Below, in pieces: positions 1-7,849 of a DNA stretch of 24,445 nt. This stretch comes from Desulfobulbus sp. Lineage in GTDB: Bacteria > Desulfobacterota > Desulfobulbia > Desulfobulbales > Desulfobulbaceae. A model generated the notes under the pieces. That model worked only from the letters and a program-made list of their open reading frames with translations. It was not told where the DNA came from and searched no databases. Each line of letters starts with the position of its first letter. The stretch's first letter is position 1. The translations under genes and the position numbers were made by a program. The stretch is taken from positions 1 to 24,445 of the forward strand of contig JAQUEZ010000082.1 of the NCBI GenBank assembly GCA_028684915.1, given 5' to 3'.

Positions 1-127
1 CTCAATTTCGCCTCTAGCCTGCCCGTTTCATCTCTTCGACAGCCGCCAAACTAGAAAAAATAAACCATTCTCGTGCCGAGTTATGGTCGATTTTTGGGGG
101 ACCTCTTTGTCAGAGATGGTTATTTAT
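1..127. other. Left flank outside the island, no gene seen
   Basis: No reading frame here resembles a protein family I know, and I see no RNA gene. The stretch ends directly at the GGGG of the miniature element that starts at 128. The five bases before that element (TTTAT) do not match the five bases after its other end or those beyond the right-hand copy, so no target-site duplication is visible. Confidence 0.5.
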
Positions 128-311
128 GGGGTCGCCGCAGAGAAAGGAAATTTAAGCACGGTAAGGCAAATTTAATTTTGAAAAAACAACCTGTTATATG
201 CTCGACCTTTTTAAACCCATAGTGTCCTGCGCGCAAAATCAGCAACAGCCTGTAACGCTTACATTTATTTTTCGTAAACGTACGATTTTTTCCGAATTCT
301 GAATCGGCCCC
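128..311 (+). mobile_element. TIME-like miniature element with Tn3-family ends (left copy)
   Basis: The outer end (128-165) begins GGGGTCGCCGCAGAGAAAGG and carries a downstream ACGGTAAG. The inner end, read inward from 311, begins GGGGCCGATTCAGAATTCGG and carries ACGTTTAC. Both match the 38-bp terminal inverted repeat pattern of Tn3-family transposons (GGGG, a GGAAA core, then ACG near the inner side). No gene lies between them, as in miniature Tn3 derivatives (TIMEs). An inverted copy, identical at roughly nine in ten positions by eye, lies at 21105-21285. No 5-bp duplication flanks this copy. The inner end abuts a traG gene that has lost its 5' part. A complete Tn3-family transposase acting in trans would be needed for movement. 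Confidence 0.8.
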
Positions 312-338
312 AACCAGACCCCCAAGGGGCGGAAGGAT

Positions 339-1934
339 TTGCACGGCACCGCCAGGTGGGCGACCGGCGACGACATCAAGGCCATGGGCTACCTGTCCGG
401 GCAAGGCGTCTATGTAGGGGGTTGGTTTGACTCCAAGAAAAAAGAACAATTGTATCTCCGGCACAACGGCCCGGAACATCTCCTATGTTTTGCACCCACT
501 CGTTCCGGTAAGGGTGTGGGCCTGATTCTTCCCACCTTGCTGGCCTGGGAACAATCCAGTGTGGTGTTTGACATTAAAGGCGAGAACTACGCCCTGACCG
601 CCGGATACCTCAAAAGCCGGGGCAACAAAACTCTGCGATTTGAACCGTCGGACCCGAGCGGGGCGACGGCCTGTTTTAACCCGCTGGAAGAAATCAGGCT
701 GAACGGCAACCGCGCCATCTCGGATGTGCAACAGGTGGCCAACATGGTGCTGGACCCGGACGGCAAAGGGCTCCCGGCCTATTGGGACAAGGCAGCGGCT
801 GGTTTTTTCGGCGGGGTGTTGCTCCACTGCCTAATCACGATCAGGCGGTATCGGGATCGACCGGCGAGCCTCTATGATGTGTCGGTGATGCTGGAGGACC
901 CGGATCGAGAAGGCGGCCCTCGGGAACTGTTCGAGGAAATGATAGCCACCGATCATGCGGCTCTCTTGACAGAGATCTTTGCCGAGATGGGTCCGGAGTT
1001 GGGCAATGCGGCCCATGTGTTTTGTGCTTCCGCCGCCAGCGGCATGCTGGCCAAGGCGGACAAGGAAATGGCGGGCGTGGTCTCCACGGCCACGGCAAAC
1101 CTGGCGTTGTATCGTGATCCGGTCGTTGCCCGCAACATCTCCCGGTGCGATTTCAGGATCATGGATTTGATGAATCACCCCTCGCCGGTCAACCTGTACC
1201 TGGTGGTCTCTCCAGCCGACATTGACCGGCTGCGCCCGCTCCTGCGTATCTTTATGACCCAACTCTTGGGCAGGTTGACCGAGAAAATGACCTTTGCCGA
1301 TGGTGCCGGGACCGCCGCTTACGCGCACCGGCTGTTGCTGATGCTTGATGAGTTCACCGCTCTGGGCAAACTGCCGATCATCGAGCGGGCCATTTCCTTC
1401 ATGGCCGGGTACGGGATCAAAGGCTATTTCATCGTCCAGGACACCAAGCAGCTCAACAGCGTCTATGGCGCGGATAACGCTTTGATGGCCAATTGCCATG
1501 TCCGGATCGCCTATGCCCCGAACCTGCCCGAGACGGCGGACTATCTCTCCAAGCTCACCGGCACCACCACGGTGGTCAGTAAAAAAGTATCGATCAGTCG
1601 CGGCAAAGGAGGGAGATCCCGCTCAACCAGCATTGCCGAAACCTCCAGGCCGCTCTTAACCACCGATGAGTGCCTGCGGTTGCCGGGACCAACCAAGAAC
1701 AGCGAGGGCCAAGTCACCGCCCCCGGCGACATGCTCATTTTTACCGCCGGGCAATCGCCGATCTACGGACGGCAAATCCTCTATTTTATTGATCCGGTGT
1801 TTTCAGCCCGCGCTAAGATCGCCGCCCCGGCGGTGTCGGATAGCCTCTATAAGGCCTCGCAACCACAGCAACCGCCTGCGCCCCTCTCCCCGACGATCAC
1901 GGCAGCAGAATATGAAAAATATCTGCGCGATTAG
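339..1934 (+). CDS. traG: Conjugative coupling protein TraG/VirD4, 5'-truncated
   Basis: TraG/VirD4 ATPases link the relaxosome to the type IV secretion channel at the inner membrane. The protein has a Walker A motif APTRSGKG (about residues 52-59) and a Walker B region LLLMLDEFTALGKL (about 330-343), and it keeps the family's typical DLHGTARWAT opening. Family members normally have an N-terminal membrane anchor of about 100 residues, which is absent. The frame upstream of TTG 339 stays homologous-looking (PDPQGRKDL) back to about 312, then enters the miniature element and meets a stop at 300-302. The gene was therefore cut by the element. An AAGGA lies just upstream of TTG 339, so a soluble remnant could be made, but a working coupling protein is unlikely. 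The 3' end overlaps traF by 23 bases, as in a tra operon. Confidence 0.88.
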   Translation: MHGTARWATGDDIKAMGYLSGQGVYVGGWFDSKKKEQLYLRHNGPEHLLCFAPTRSGKGVGLILPTLLAWEQSSVVFDIKGENYALTAGYLKSRGNKTLRFEPSDPSGATACFNPLEEIRLNGNRAISDVQQVANMVLDPDGKGLPAYWDKAAAGFFGGVLLHCLITIRRYRDRPASLYDVSVMLEDPDREGGPRELFEEMIATDHAALLTEIFAEMGPELGNAAHVFCASAASGMLAKADKEMAGVVSTATANLALYRDPVVARNISRCDFRIMDLMNHPSPVNLYLVVSPADIDRLRPLLRIFMTQLLGRLTEKMTFADGAGTAAYAHRLLLMLDEFTALGKLPIIERAISFMAGYGIKGYFIVQDTKQLNSVYGADNALMANCHVRIAYAPNLPETADYLSKLTGTTTVVSKKVSISRGKGGRSRSTSIAETSRPLLTTDECLRLPGPTKNSEGQVTAPGDMLIFTAGQSPIYGRQILYFIDPVFSARAKIAAPAVSDSLYKASQPQQPPAPLSPTITAAEYEKYLRD

Positions 1935-2421
1935 CTTGATCGTCTTGCTGGGGTTTGTTGGGTGCTGGGCAGCGGGTTACCGGCTCAACCTGACCCGGTC
2001 GCTGCCGGTCGGTCTCTACCGGATCACCGCCGGCCCGGTGCAGCGTGGGCGCTTGGCCGCGTTTTGTCTGGAGGATGCCGAGTTCATCAGCCTGGCGCAA
2101 GAAAGGGGCTACTTGGCCGCCGGTTCCTGTGCTTCCGGCTTGCGTCCCCTGCTCAAGGTCGTCTCTGGCCTGGCTGGGGACGTCGTCGGATTGGAACAAG
2201 GATTGATTGCGGTCAACGGCCAACCCCTGGCCGGTACGGCGGTCGTCAGCAGGGACAGCAAAGGGAGGCCTGCGCCTTCTTCGCGCCTTGCCCCCGGTGT
2301 CGTTGCGCCGGGCAAGGCACTTGTCCTCTCGCCATATCATAGCGGCAGTTTTGATAGCCGATATTTCGGCCTGGTGCCGCTTGCAGCTCTCCGGCCAGTT
2401 GAGCCGGTTCTCACCTTTTAA
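1912..2421 (+). CDS. traF: TraF, conjugative-transfer signal peptidase (S26 family)
   Basis: TraF of IncP-type systems is a membrane-bound serine protease that matures and cyclises the pilin TrbC. This 169-residue protein has an N-terminal hydrophobic segment (about residues 5-22). The nucleophile region is RSLPVGLY (Ser30) and the general-base region is RPLLKVVSGLAGDVV (Lys82), followed by the typical SFDSRYFGLVP near the C-terminus. The ATG at 1912 lies inside the end of traG, and the longer upstream frame is only traG in another frame. The gene order traG-traF-small gene-traC copies the IncP Tra1 order. No pilin gene is in the window, so its substrate would be elsewhere or lost. Confidence 0.88.
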   Translation: MKNICAISLIVLLGFVGCWAAGYRLNLTRSLPVGLYRITAGPVQRGRLAAFCLEDAEFISLAQERGYLAAGSCASGLRPLLKVVSGLAGDVVGLEQGLIAVNGQPLAGTAVVSRDSKGRPAPSSRLAPGVVAPGKALVLSPYHSGSFDSRYFGLVPLAALRPVEPVLTF

Positions 2422-2432
2422 GGAGGAATCAC

Positions 2433-2597
2433 ATGGAATACTTGGAAGCCGCAGCACAGAAAGTGGAACAACAGGCCATGGACAATCCCGGCCTGGGTAT
2501 CCCGGTCGATCCGGATGTCGCCGACTACATGGGCGCATTCCATAGCGATGAAGACATGGGCGATGTGCTGGAGGGTGGAACCAGTGAAGAACTCTAA
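2433..2597 (+). CDS. traD: Small TraD-like conjugal transfer protein
   Basis: This short gene of 54 residues has a strong ribosome-binding site (AAGGAGG, 6 bases before the ATG). The product is acidic and starts MEYLEAAAQKVEQQAMDNPG, continuing with GIPVDPDVADYMGAF. I recall small proteins of this type at this place in IncP-like Tra regions, where they are called TraD; the symbol rests mainly on position between traF and the traC-like primase. No enzymatic motif or membrane segment is visible. Its last 14 bases overlap the GTG start of the next gene, which implies translational coupling. Confidence 0.6.
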   Translation: MEYLEAAAQKVEQQAMDNPGLGIPVDPDVADYMGAFHSDEDMGDVLEGGTSEEL

Positions 2598-4719
2598 CCG
2601 CAAAAGCGTTTCTGAAACTTTTGCCGAGACGATTATCGAAGAGCTGAAAAACGGTACCGCGCCCTGGCAAAAGCCATGGAAGGCCGGGGAATACCACCGT
2701 CCCCTCAACCCGATCACCGGCACGGTCTACAAGGGCGTCAACACGGTGATGCTGGCCCGGCACGGCTACGCTGATCCTCGCTGGATGACCATGAAACAGG
2801 CCAACGACCAGGAATGGCGGGTCAAGAAGGGCTCCAAGGCGCAACAGGTCGTGTTCTGGCAATGGACGGACCGTCAGACCGTCCTCGACGATTTCGGTAA
2901 GCCGGTTAAGGATGAAAAGGGCGAGGAGAAAAAGGAAAACGTGCAACTGGAACGGCCCCGACTCCATGTGTTTTCTGTGTTCCACGTCAGTCAGTTGCAA
3001 ACCCTCGACGGGCAGGATCTGCCCGCCTATGAACCGCCGGAACTCGCCTGGGACCCGATTGAACGCGGCGATGAAATATTGCGGGACTCCGGGGCGTCCA
3101 TCACCCATGATCAGAGCGACCGAGCTTTTTATCGGATTGCAACCGACGACATTCATTTGCCGCCGCGTGAACATTTTCCGGAGGCGGGCCACTATTACAG
3201 CACCGCCCTGCATGAACTCGGTCACTGGACCGGGCATGAGTCCCGGATGGGCCGCGAGTTTGGCCCGCATGGATCTGAGGTGTACGCCAAGGAGGAATTA
3301 CGCGCGGAGATTGCGTCCTGGATGCTCAACCAGGAATTAGGCTTGCCGCACCAACCGGATCAGCATGTTTCCTATGTCGACAGTTGGGTGAGCGTTCTCC
3401 AGAAAGACCCGTATGAGATCATGCGGGCCTGTCGTGATGCCGAGAAAATAAAGGAGTATGTGATGAACTTGCAACAGGAATTGACAGCGCCACAACCTGA
3501 AGCCGGGGTTGTGATGGCCAGTGGAACACCTGCAGTCCAGCAATCCGTCGAAATCCTAACTCCCGAGGTTGCACCGGCGGATCAACTGGTTGCCGAGACC
3601 AAAACATTCTTGTCTGTCCCGTACAAAGAAAAGAACCAGGCTAAAAACTCAGGCGCGAAATGGGATAGGGAGGCGAAACTTTGGTATGTCCCCGAGGGGG
3701 CACCCCTGACGGCGTTGGCCGCGTGGCTACCGGAAAAGGAATCTGTGGTTGCTGCTTCTCTTGGTCTTCCGCCTGTAGATGAGTTTGCCCAAACGCTCCA
3801 ACAGGCGGGCCTCATTGTCGATGAGCCGGTGATGGATGGCCAAATTCACCGGGTTCCGGTGGAGGGGGGCAAGCCTGGCGGGAAAGACGGTGCGTATTGT
3901 GGATATGCCGATGGTCGCCCCAATGGTTGGGGGCAGAATTACAAGTCCGGTGAGCAAGTCAAATGGATCGCCACCGGCCACACCCTGACCCCCGAGCAAA
4001 AGGAGGCGCTCAAAACAGAAGCCTCGGAACGGCTGGCGAATCGGGCAAATGAACGGAAAGAACAGCAAGCAAAAGCCATGAAGCGGGCCTATGCCAAGTG
4101 GATGAACGCCAAACCCACGGAGGAACATCCGTATCTTGAGGAGAAGGGTGTTGTAGGTTTTGGCCTGAAGCAGGACAGCCGGGGGAATCTTCTCATTCCT
4201 GGATTTGATCTGCGGACCGGTCGCATGCAAACCTTGCAATGGATTGAGCCAAACGGCACCAAAAGATTTGAATCGGGATGCCCCCAGCAAGGGGCGGCGT
4301 TGGTTCTCCCCTCTCCGGAGGCGTTGGCAGGCGGGGAAATACTCATTGCCGAGGGTTACGCCACGGCGGCCAGCCTGCACCTGGCTACCGGTCAACCGGT
4401 GGTAACGGCGTTTACGGCGCATAACCTATTACCGGTGGCCGAACTCTTGCGCGAACAATACCCGCAGGCCAAACTGACAATTTGTGCGGATAACGACCAT
4501 CATTTACCGGAGCAAATCAATGGTATCCCGATTGGCAATGTCGGTATGAAACGAGCACAGGAAGCCGCGCAGGTGGTTGGGGCTACTGTGATTGCGCCGA
4601 CTTTCACCCAAGAAGAAAAAAGAAAGAAATACACCGATTTTAATGACCTGCACAAATCGCGCGGCCTTGGTGCCCTCACCAATAGGGTCAAGGTGCAAAC
4701 CATGGAGGTAGCTCGGTGA
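2584..4719 (+). CDS. traC: TraC-like protein: ArdC/zincin domain, DUF5710 and TOPRIM primase
   Basis: This is a protein of 711 residues with several domains in order. An ArdC-type ssDNA-binding N-terminus (about 8-130) contains NGTAPWQKPW and GVNTVMLA. A zincin-like metallopeptidase follows with HELGHWTGHESRMGR (HExxH at about 210-214). A DUF5710-like segment has FLSVPYKEKNQAKNSGAKWD (about 342-361). The C-terminal TOPRIM fold has ILIAEGYATAASL (about 586-598) and TICADNDHH (about 632). In IncP plasmids TraC is a primase transferred with the DNA strand; ArdC relatives protect incoming DNA from restriction. The GTG at 2584 is chosen because GGAGGGTGG precedes it and it gives a 14-base overlap with the upstream gene; the earlier ATG has no such support. 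The last bases overlap the next start. Confidence 0.85.
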   Translation: MKNSNRKSVSETFAETIIEELKNGTAPWQKPWKAGEYHRPLNPITGTVYKGVNTVMLARHGYADPRWMTMKQANDQEWRVKKGSKAQQVVFWQWTDRQTVLDDFGKPVKDEKGEEKKENVQLERPRLHVFSVFHVSQLQTLDGQDLPAYEPPELAWDPIERGDEILRDSGASITHDQSDRAFYRIATDDIHLPPREHFPEAGHYYSTALHELGHWTGHESRMGREFGPHGSEVYAKEELRAEIASWMLNQELGLPHQPDQHVSYVDSWVSVLQKDPYEIMRACRDAEKIKEYVMNLQQELTAPQPEAGVVMASGTPAVQQSVEILTPEVAPADQLVAETKTFLSVPYKEKNQAKNSGAKWDREAKLWYVPEGAPLTALAAWLPEKESVVAASLGLPPVDEFAQTLQQAGLIVDEPVMDGQIHRVPVEGGKPGGKDGAYCGYADGRPNGWGQNYKSGEQVKWIATGHTLTPEQKEALKTEASERLANRANERKEQQAKAMKRAYAKWMNAKPTEEHPYLEEKGVVGFGLKQDSRGNLLIPGFDLRTGRMQTLQWIEPNGTKRFESGCPQQGAALVLPSPEALAGGEILIAEGYATAASLHLATGQPVVTAFTAHNLLPVAELLREQYPQAKLTICADNDHHLPEQINGIPIGNVGMKRAQEAAQVVGATVIAPTFTQEEKRKKYTDFNDLHKSRGLGALTNRVKVQTMEVAR

Positions 4720-5399
4720 AACAATTGCTGGTTGCCCTGGTCCTGGCTGGAAGCGTGGTCACCGCTCCGGCCAGGGCGGAACAGCTACCCCTCGTCCCGA
4801 TGTTTAAGGAAGCAGCCTACGCCTGGGGCGTTCCGGCAGCATGGACGCAGGCGATTGCCCATGTTGAAAGCGGCCTTTCCCCCTGGGCGCTCAACATTGA
4901 GGGCAAGGGATACCGTTTTGACTCCAAAGAAAAGGCTTTAGCAAAAGCCAAGGAAGCAGAGGCCGAGGGGCGGTCCTTTGACTCCGGCGTCATGCAGGTG
5001 AATAATTTCTGGCTGAAGAAATACGGCATCCCGTTGGAAGCGGCCCTTGATCCTCTGGCCAATATTTATCTCGGATCATGGATTTTGAAACAAGAGATCG
5101 CCAGGCACGGCGAGAGCTGGAACGCGGTGGGCGCGTATCACTCGCCCAATGAAGACCGAGGCCGGAGATATGCGGAAATGGTCAAGGATGCCCTGGGGAA
5201 AGGGCCGGTCAAGGTCTCTGTTCGAACTGTTGCCTCAAGTAAACCGGTGGAAGAAAGCAAGCCCACTCTCGAAAAACGACAGCCTGATTACTCGCCCCTG
5301 GTCGTCGCCCGACGCTCCGGGGACCAAGTCGCTCGATCAGGGCAACGGCAGGTGAACGCTGTACCGTTCGTGCAGCGGATGAACAGAAATAAGATATAG
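4716..5399 (+). CDS. trbN: TrbN/VirB1-like lytic transglycosylase
   Basis: Periplasmic peptidoglycan lytic transglycosylases open the wall for the conjugation channel. The 227-residue product starts with a signal peptide (MKQLLVALVLAGSVVTAPARA, cleavage likely after residue 21). The SLT fold follows: AHVESGLSPWALN, with catalytic Glu51, and SFDSGVMQVN (about 88-97), then NIYLGSWIL. The last 60 residues are basic and poorly ordered. The GTG start at 4716 overlaps the upstream stop by 4 bases. The gene closes the + strand Tra block and faces the partition genes. TrbN is the IncP name; other SLT enzymes are possible. Confidence 0.8.
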   Translation: MKQLLVALVLAGSVVTAPARAEQLPLVPMFKEAAYAWGVPAAWTQAIAHVESGLSPWALNIEGKGYRFDSKEKALAKAKEAEAEGRSFDSGVMQVNNFWLKKYGIPLEAALDPLANIYLGSWILKQEIARHGESWNAVGAYHSPNEDRGRRYAEMVKDALGKGPVKVSVRTVASSKPVEESKPTLEKRQPDYSPLVVARRSGDQVARSGQRQVNAVPFVQRMNRNKI

Positions 5400-5470
5400 A
5401 CAGTTTGCTGTTCTCAGGCCTAATCTGATCGTGCGGACCGTTAGGCCTTCGTGCTGTCATGCGGGGAATG

Positions 5471-5526
5471 AAAAAGCCCCCCTTTATCGTGCGGTGGGAA
5501 CCTTCGCGATAAAGGGGGGAAAAAGG
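5471..5526 (-). terminator. Strong hairpin terminator between convergent trbN and par genes
   Basis: A perfect 13-bp stem is formed by CCCCCCTTTATCG (5477-5489) and CGATAAAGGGGGG (5507-5519). On the - strand the stem is followed by CTTTTTC, so it fits a Rho-independent terminator for the par operon. It would also block read-through from trbN. Confidence 0.8.
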
Positions 5527-5620
5527 GAGGCTATCTATAATCTTATCTCGAATAATTACGTTGGGCAAACTTTTGTTGAGTTGTTCTGTGCTGGATATTG
5601 GCATCCCTTCCCGCAGTCAC

Positions 5621-5884
5621 TCAAATCATATTGTTTTGCTCAAAATATTCCCGCAGGATTTTTTCGACAAAGACGCTCATGTTTCCAGGGCTGTTTTTTT
5701 CGATGGCATCCAAAATATCCGTGGGTAGATGGAAGGATTTTTGTTTTTTATCCACCGGGCTTTTTTTCCTGCCTCTTGTTTCAGGTGTGCTTTTCCGCTC
5801 AGTTGCATCGGCAACGGCACCATCAAGAAAATTGCTTGGGTCTTTGGTCGAGACGAATCCGGCAATATCGGGTTTTTTCTTCAT
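5621..5884 (-). CDS. Ribbon-helix-helix centromere-binding protein (ParG-like)
   Basis: This small basic protein of 87 residues overlaps the parA stop by 4 bases (ATGA). The N-terminal half is polar and likely flexible (RGRKKSPVDKKQ). The C-terminal half (about residues 46-85) reads KQKSFHLPTDILDAIEKN followed by MSVFVEKILREYF, a good ribbon-helix-helix outline. Small RHH proteins directly downstream of a short ParA are the centromere-binding partner in ParF/ParG-type (type Ib) partition and usually repress the operon by binding upstream repeats. The AT-rich repeats at 6585-6640 are the obvious candidate target. A plain CopG-like repressor is the alternative. Confidence 0.68.
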   Translation of the reverse strand: MKKKPDIAGFVSTKDPSNFLDGAVADATERKSTPETRGRKKSPVDKKQKSFHLPTDILDAIEKNSPGNMSVFVEKILREYFEQNNMI

Positions 5885-6510
5885 GCTGTCACTTCCTTAA
5901 AAAAAGACTCTATTTCAGAGATGGCGGTTTGATCTTTTCCCAATTCACCTACGGTTGCACCCTCACCGATAGCTCGGCGAAACGCGACCCGTTCGCAAAT
6001 CTTGCTTGGTAATACGTTCAATTTTTGTTCGACTAAAAACTCGATCATTTCAGCGGCGTCTTTGGTGCGAGGGTCAATCCTCGTCAACAAAACCAGCACA
6101 TCGAGATCAGGATTGAAATCACGGGCAAGCTCAACAACTGTGAGAAGATCGGTCATGGCGGCAGCATCAAGGTTAGATGCACCGACCGGCACAATCGCCC
6201 TTTGTGCGAGCAGCAGAGCTGATCGTAATCCGACTGAATCACGCCCTCCGGCATCAATGACAACATCCTGAAAACCACCTGCGAGCTGTTTCCCTTCGGT
6301 GAGAATGGCTTTACCCGCGAGACAAACAGTTGTGGGGCTTGGGGTGTAAGCAGGATTATCGCGCCGCCAAGCGGCCCAACTTGCCGCACTGGCTTGAGGA
6401 TCTCCATCGATCAATAACGTCTTGCCATGACGAGAAAGCATGGTCGCAAGGTGAACAGCAGTTGTGGTTTTACCCACGCCTCCTTTCGTATTCACTACTG
6501 CATAGATCAT
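5881..6510 (-). CDS. parA: ParA-family partition ATPase
   Basis: This Walker-type ATPase of 209 residues drives plasmid or island partition along the nucleoid. It has the deviant Walker A VNTKGGVGKTT (about residues 6-16), LLIDGDPQASAASW (about 33-46) and VVIDAGGRDSVGLR. There is no N-terminal HTH, which fits the short ParF class paired with an RHH protein. The ATG at 6510 is preferred over the upstream one at 6573 because AGGGAG precedes it and the family starts exactly at MIYAVVNTKGG. Upstream lies a run of ATGAT/ATCAT repeats. Its presence says the island once needed, or still needs, stable inheritance as a plasmid or excised circle. Confidence 0.9.
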   Translation of the reverse strand: MIYAVVNTKGGVGKTTTAVHLATMLSRHGKTLLIDGDPQASAASWAAWRRDNPAYTPSPTTVCLAGKAILTEGKQLAGGFQDVVIDAGGRDSVGLRSALLLAQRAIVPVGASNLDAAAMTDLLTVVELARDFNPDLDVLVLLTRIDPRTKDAAEMIEFLVEQKLNVLPSKICERVAFRRAIGEGATVGELGKDQTAISEIESFFKEVTA

Positions 6511-6584
6511 TCTCTTTCTCCCTAATAAAAATAGATTACGCTTCGGTAACTCATCTGGAATCGATTTAATCAATACACACCTTG

Positions 6585-6645
6585 ATATGATTTTTCAATC
6601 ATTTCTTATCATAAAAATGATTTTTTTATTTTAAAATGATTAAAA
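6585..6645. promoter_or_regulatory. AT-rich ATCAT/ATGAT repeat region, centromere- or operator-like
   Basis: Several half-sites lie upstream of parA and HU: ATGAT at 6587, ATCAT at 6598, the inverted pair ATCATAAAAATGAT at 6608-6621 and ATGAT at 6636. Such short spaced repeats upstream of a ParA/RHH operon are typical of ParG-type binding sites. Closely similar runs recur at 7248-7282, 9116-9139, 11601-11656 and 13523-13557, so this may be an island-wide regulon. Confidence 0.55.
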
Positions 6646-6796
6646 AATGGTAGTGAGGGATACTGCCAGGTCAATGCAGTCTGAATGCTCTTCGTTCTCG
6701 TGCAACAAATCGACTTGCAAGGGTGGAAAGGGTCTGCTACTCATCAGGGAAAACTGTGGTTTTTAAATAACCTGTTCCAAAAAGGAGGAAGAGCGT

Positions 6797-7069
6797 ATGA
6801 ACAAAGGCGAATTGGTGGAGAAGATTGCAAGTGAAGGTGCCTTGGGCAAAACGGCTGCCGAGCAGGTGGTGGCCAGTGTATTCGGAGCGATTGCGGATGC
6901 TATGAAAGCTGGCGACAAAGTCACCTTGGTTGGCTTTGGTACTTTTTCCGTTTCCGAACGGGCCGCTCGTGAAGGACGTAATCCCCAATCAGGTGAAACC
7001 ATCCAAATTCCGGCCAAGAAGGTGGTCAAGTTCAAGGCGGGCACCAAGCTGATTGACGGTGTAAAATAG
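6797..7069 (+). CDS. HU-family nucleoid DNA-binding protein
   Basis: The product is a 90-residue protein of standard HU length. It begins MNKGELVEKIASEGALGKTAAEQ and has VTLVGFGTFSVSERAAREGRNPQSG, the hallmark beta-arm entry, followed by IPAKKVVKFKAG. AAAGGAGGAAGAG just before the ATG is an excellent ribosome-binding site. HU bends DNA and helps recombination, replication initiation and partition complexes. Mobile elements often carry their own copy, which fits its place between the par and umuDC operons. Confidence 0.95.
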   Translation: MNKGELVEKIASEGALGKTAAEQVVASVFGAIADAMKAGDKVTLVGFGTFSVSERAAREGRNPQSGETIQIPAKKVVKFKAGTKLIDGVK

Positions 7070-7408
7070 CCTGAAAACTCGCTGTACATTTCTTGTCCTC
7101 ATTAGAGGGTGAATCTATAGCGCCTCTTTTTTCACTGGTTCAACGGTGGGATTTCAATTACGGCAAGCCTTGCCCTTGTGAGATCTTAGCCCCTGATCAG
7201 CAAGGGTCTCCTCAATATTTTCCTGAGTGAATCACTAGCGATTTTAAATGATTTTTTAATAATTTTTATAATTAAAAATGATTTTATTGTCCGGTGATGA
7301 CCGGATGGACAATTGCCGGTACGCGTCGGAATTGTCTCATCAGTCATGTCGTTAGCGGCATCGTTGCATGTGGGAAATTTAAAATATACCAGAATTTTTG
7401 GAGTGACC
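7070..7408. promoter_or_regulatory. Intergenic control region upstream of umuDC
   Basis: No protein gene is supported in this stretch. It holds the weak HU terminator, two more ATGAT sites (7248-7252 and 7278-7282) in an AT-rich run, and an imperfect palindrome at 7287-7312 made of TTGTCC and GGACAA arms around CCGG-N6-CCGG. The palindrome is a candidate operator for umuDC, possibly for LexA or for a UmuD-like regulator. I do not see the Escherichia coli CTGT-N8-ACAG SOS box. Confidence 0.45.
7104..7132 (+). terminator. Weak terminator after HU
   Basis: AGAGG (7104-7108) pairs with CCTCT (7123-7127) and is followed by a run of T. The stem is only 5 bp, so efficiency is uncertain. Confidence 0.4.
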
Positions 7409-7849
7409 ATGAACCAACGTATATCTAATGTTGAATTCGTCGGATATCCGGATGAGTTCATTTCGCAACCCATCCCTCTGGTCCACGCTGGGGTATCCGC
7501 CGGTTTTCCGTCACCGGCTGATGATTACATTGACCGCACGCTCGACCTCAACGAACTGTTGGTCACCAATCCTCCTGCCACTTTTTTTGTGCGCGTGGAT
7601 GGAGACTCGATGATTGAAGCAGGTATTCACCCTGGGGACATATTGTCCGTTGACCGTTCTGAAGAGGCTTGTGACGGTTCCATAGTCATAGCGATGATAA
7701 ATGGTGAAATGACCGTTAAAGAGTTATCGCTTTATCCCAAATTGCGCCTCATCGCTCACAATGAGCACTACCCCCCTATTGAACTGAGCGAACATGATGA
7801 TTTTGAAATTTTCGGCAGGGTAAAGGGGCTGGTCAGGGTCTTCAAGTAA
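7409..7849 (+). CDS. umuD: UmuD-like S24 autoprotease
   Basis: This is a 146-residue LexA/UmuD-type serine peptidase that self-cleaves during the SOS response to activate DNA polymerase V. The cleavage site is Ala31-Gly32 in [12 protein letters not shown]. Ser67 in [11 protein letters not shown] and Lys104 in MTVKEL form the catalytic dyad. There is no DNA-binding N-terminus, so it is UmuD rather than LexA. The ATG at 7409 follows TTGGAGTG and fits UmuD length; the longer frame from 7313 adds unrelated residues. The stop overlaps the umuC start by one base (TAATG). Plasmid umuDC pairs aid survival and mutagenesis after transfer or damage. Confidence 0.93.
   Translation: MNQRISNVEFVGYPDEFISQPIPLVHAGVSAGFPSPADDYIDRTLDLNELLVTNPPATFFVRVDGDSMIEAGIHPGDILSVDRSEEACDGSIVIAMINGEMTVKELSLYPKLRLIAHNEHYPPIELSEHDDFEIFGRVKGLVRVFK

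Noticed and set aside
1897..3270. Long - strand open frame of 457 codons
   Set aside because: It is antisense to traF, the traD-like gene and the traC-like gene, all of which have clear motifs and ribosome-binding sites; the translation shows no family features.
3727..4422. - strand open frame of 231 codons
   Set aside because: Antisense to the TOPRIM part of the traC-like gene; composition is typical of a shadow frame in GC-rich DNA.
5431..6012. + strand open frame of 193 codons
   Set aside because: Runs through a perfect terminator hairpin and opposite the ParG-like and ParA genes; no ribosome-binding site or family match.
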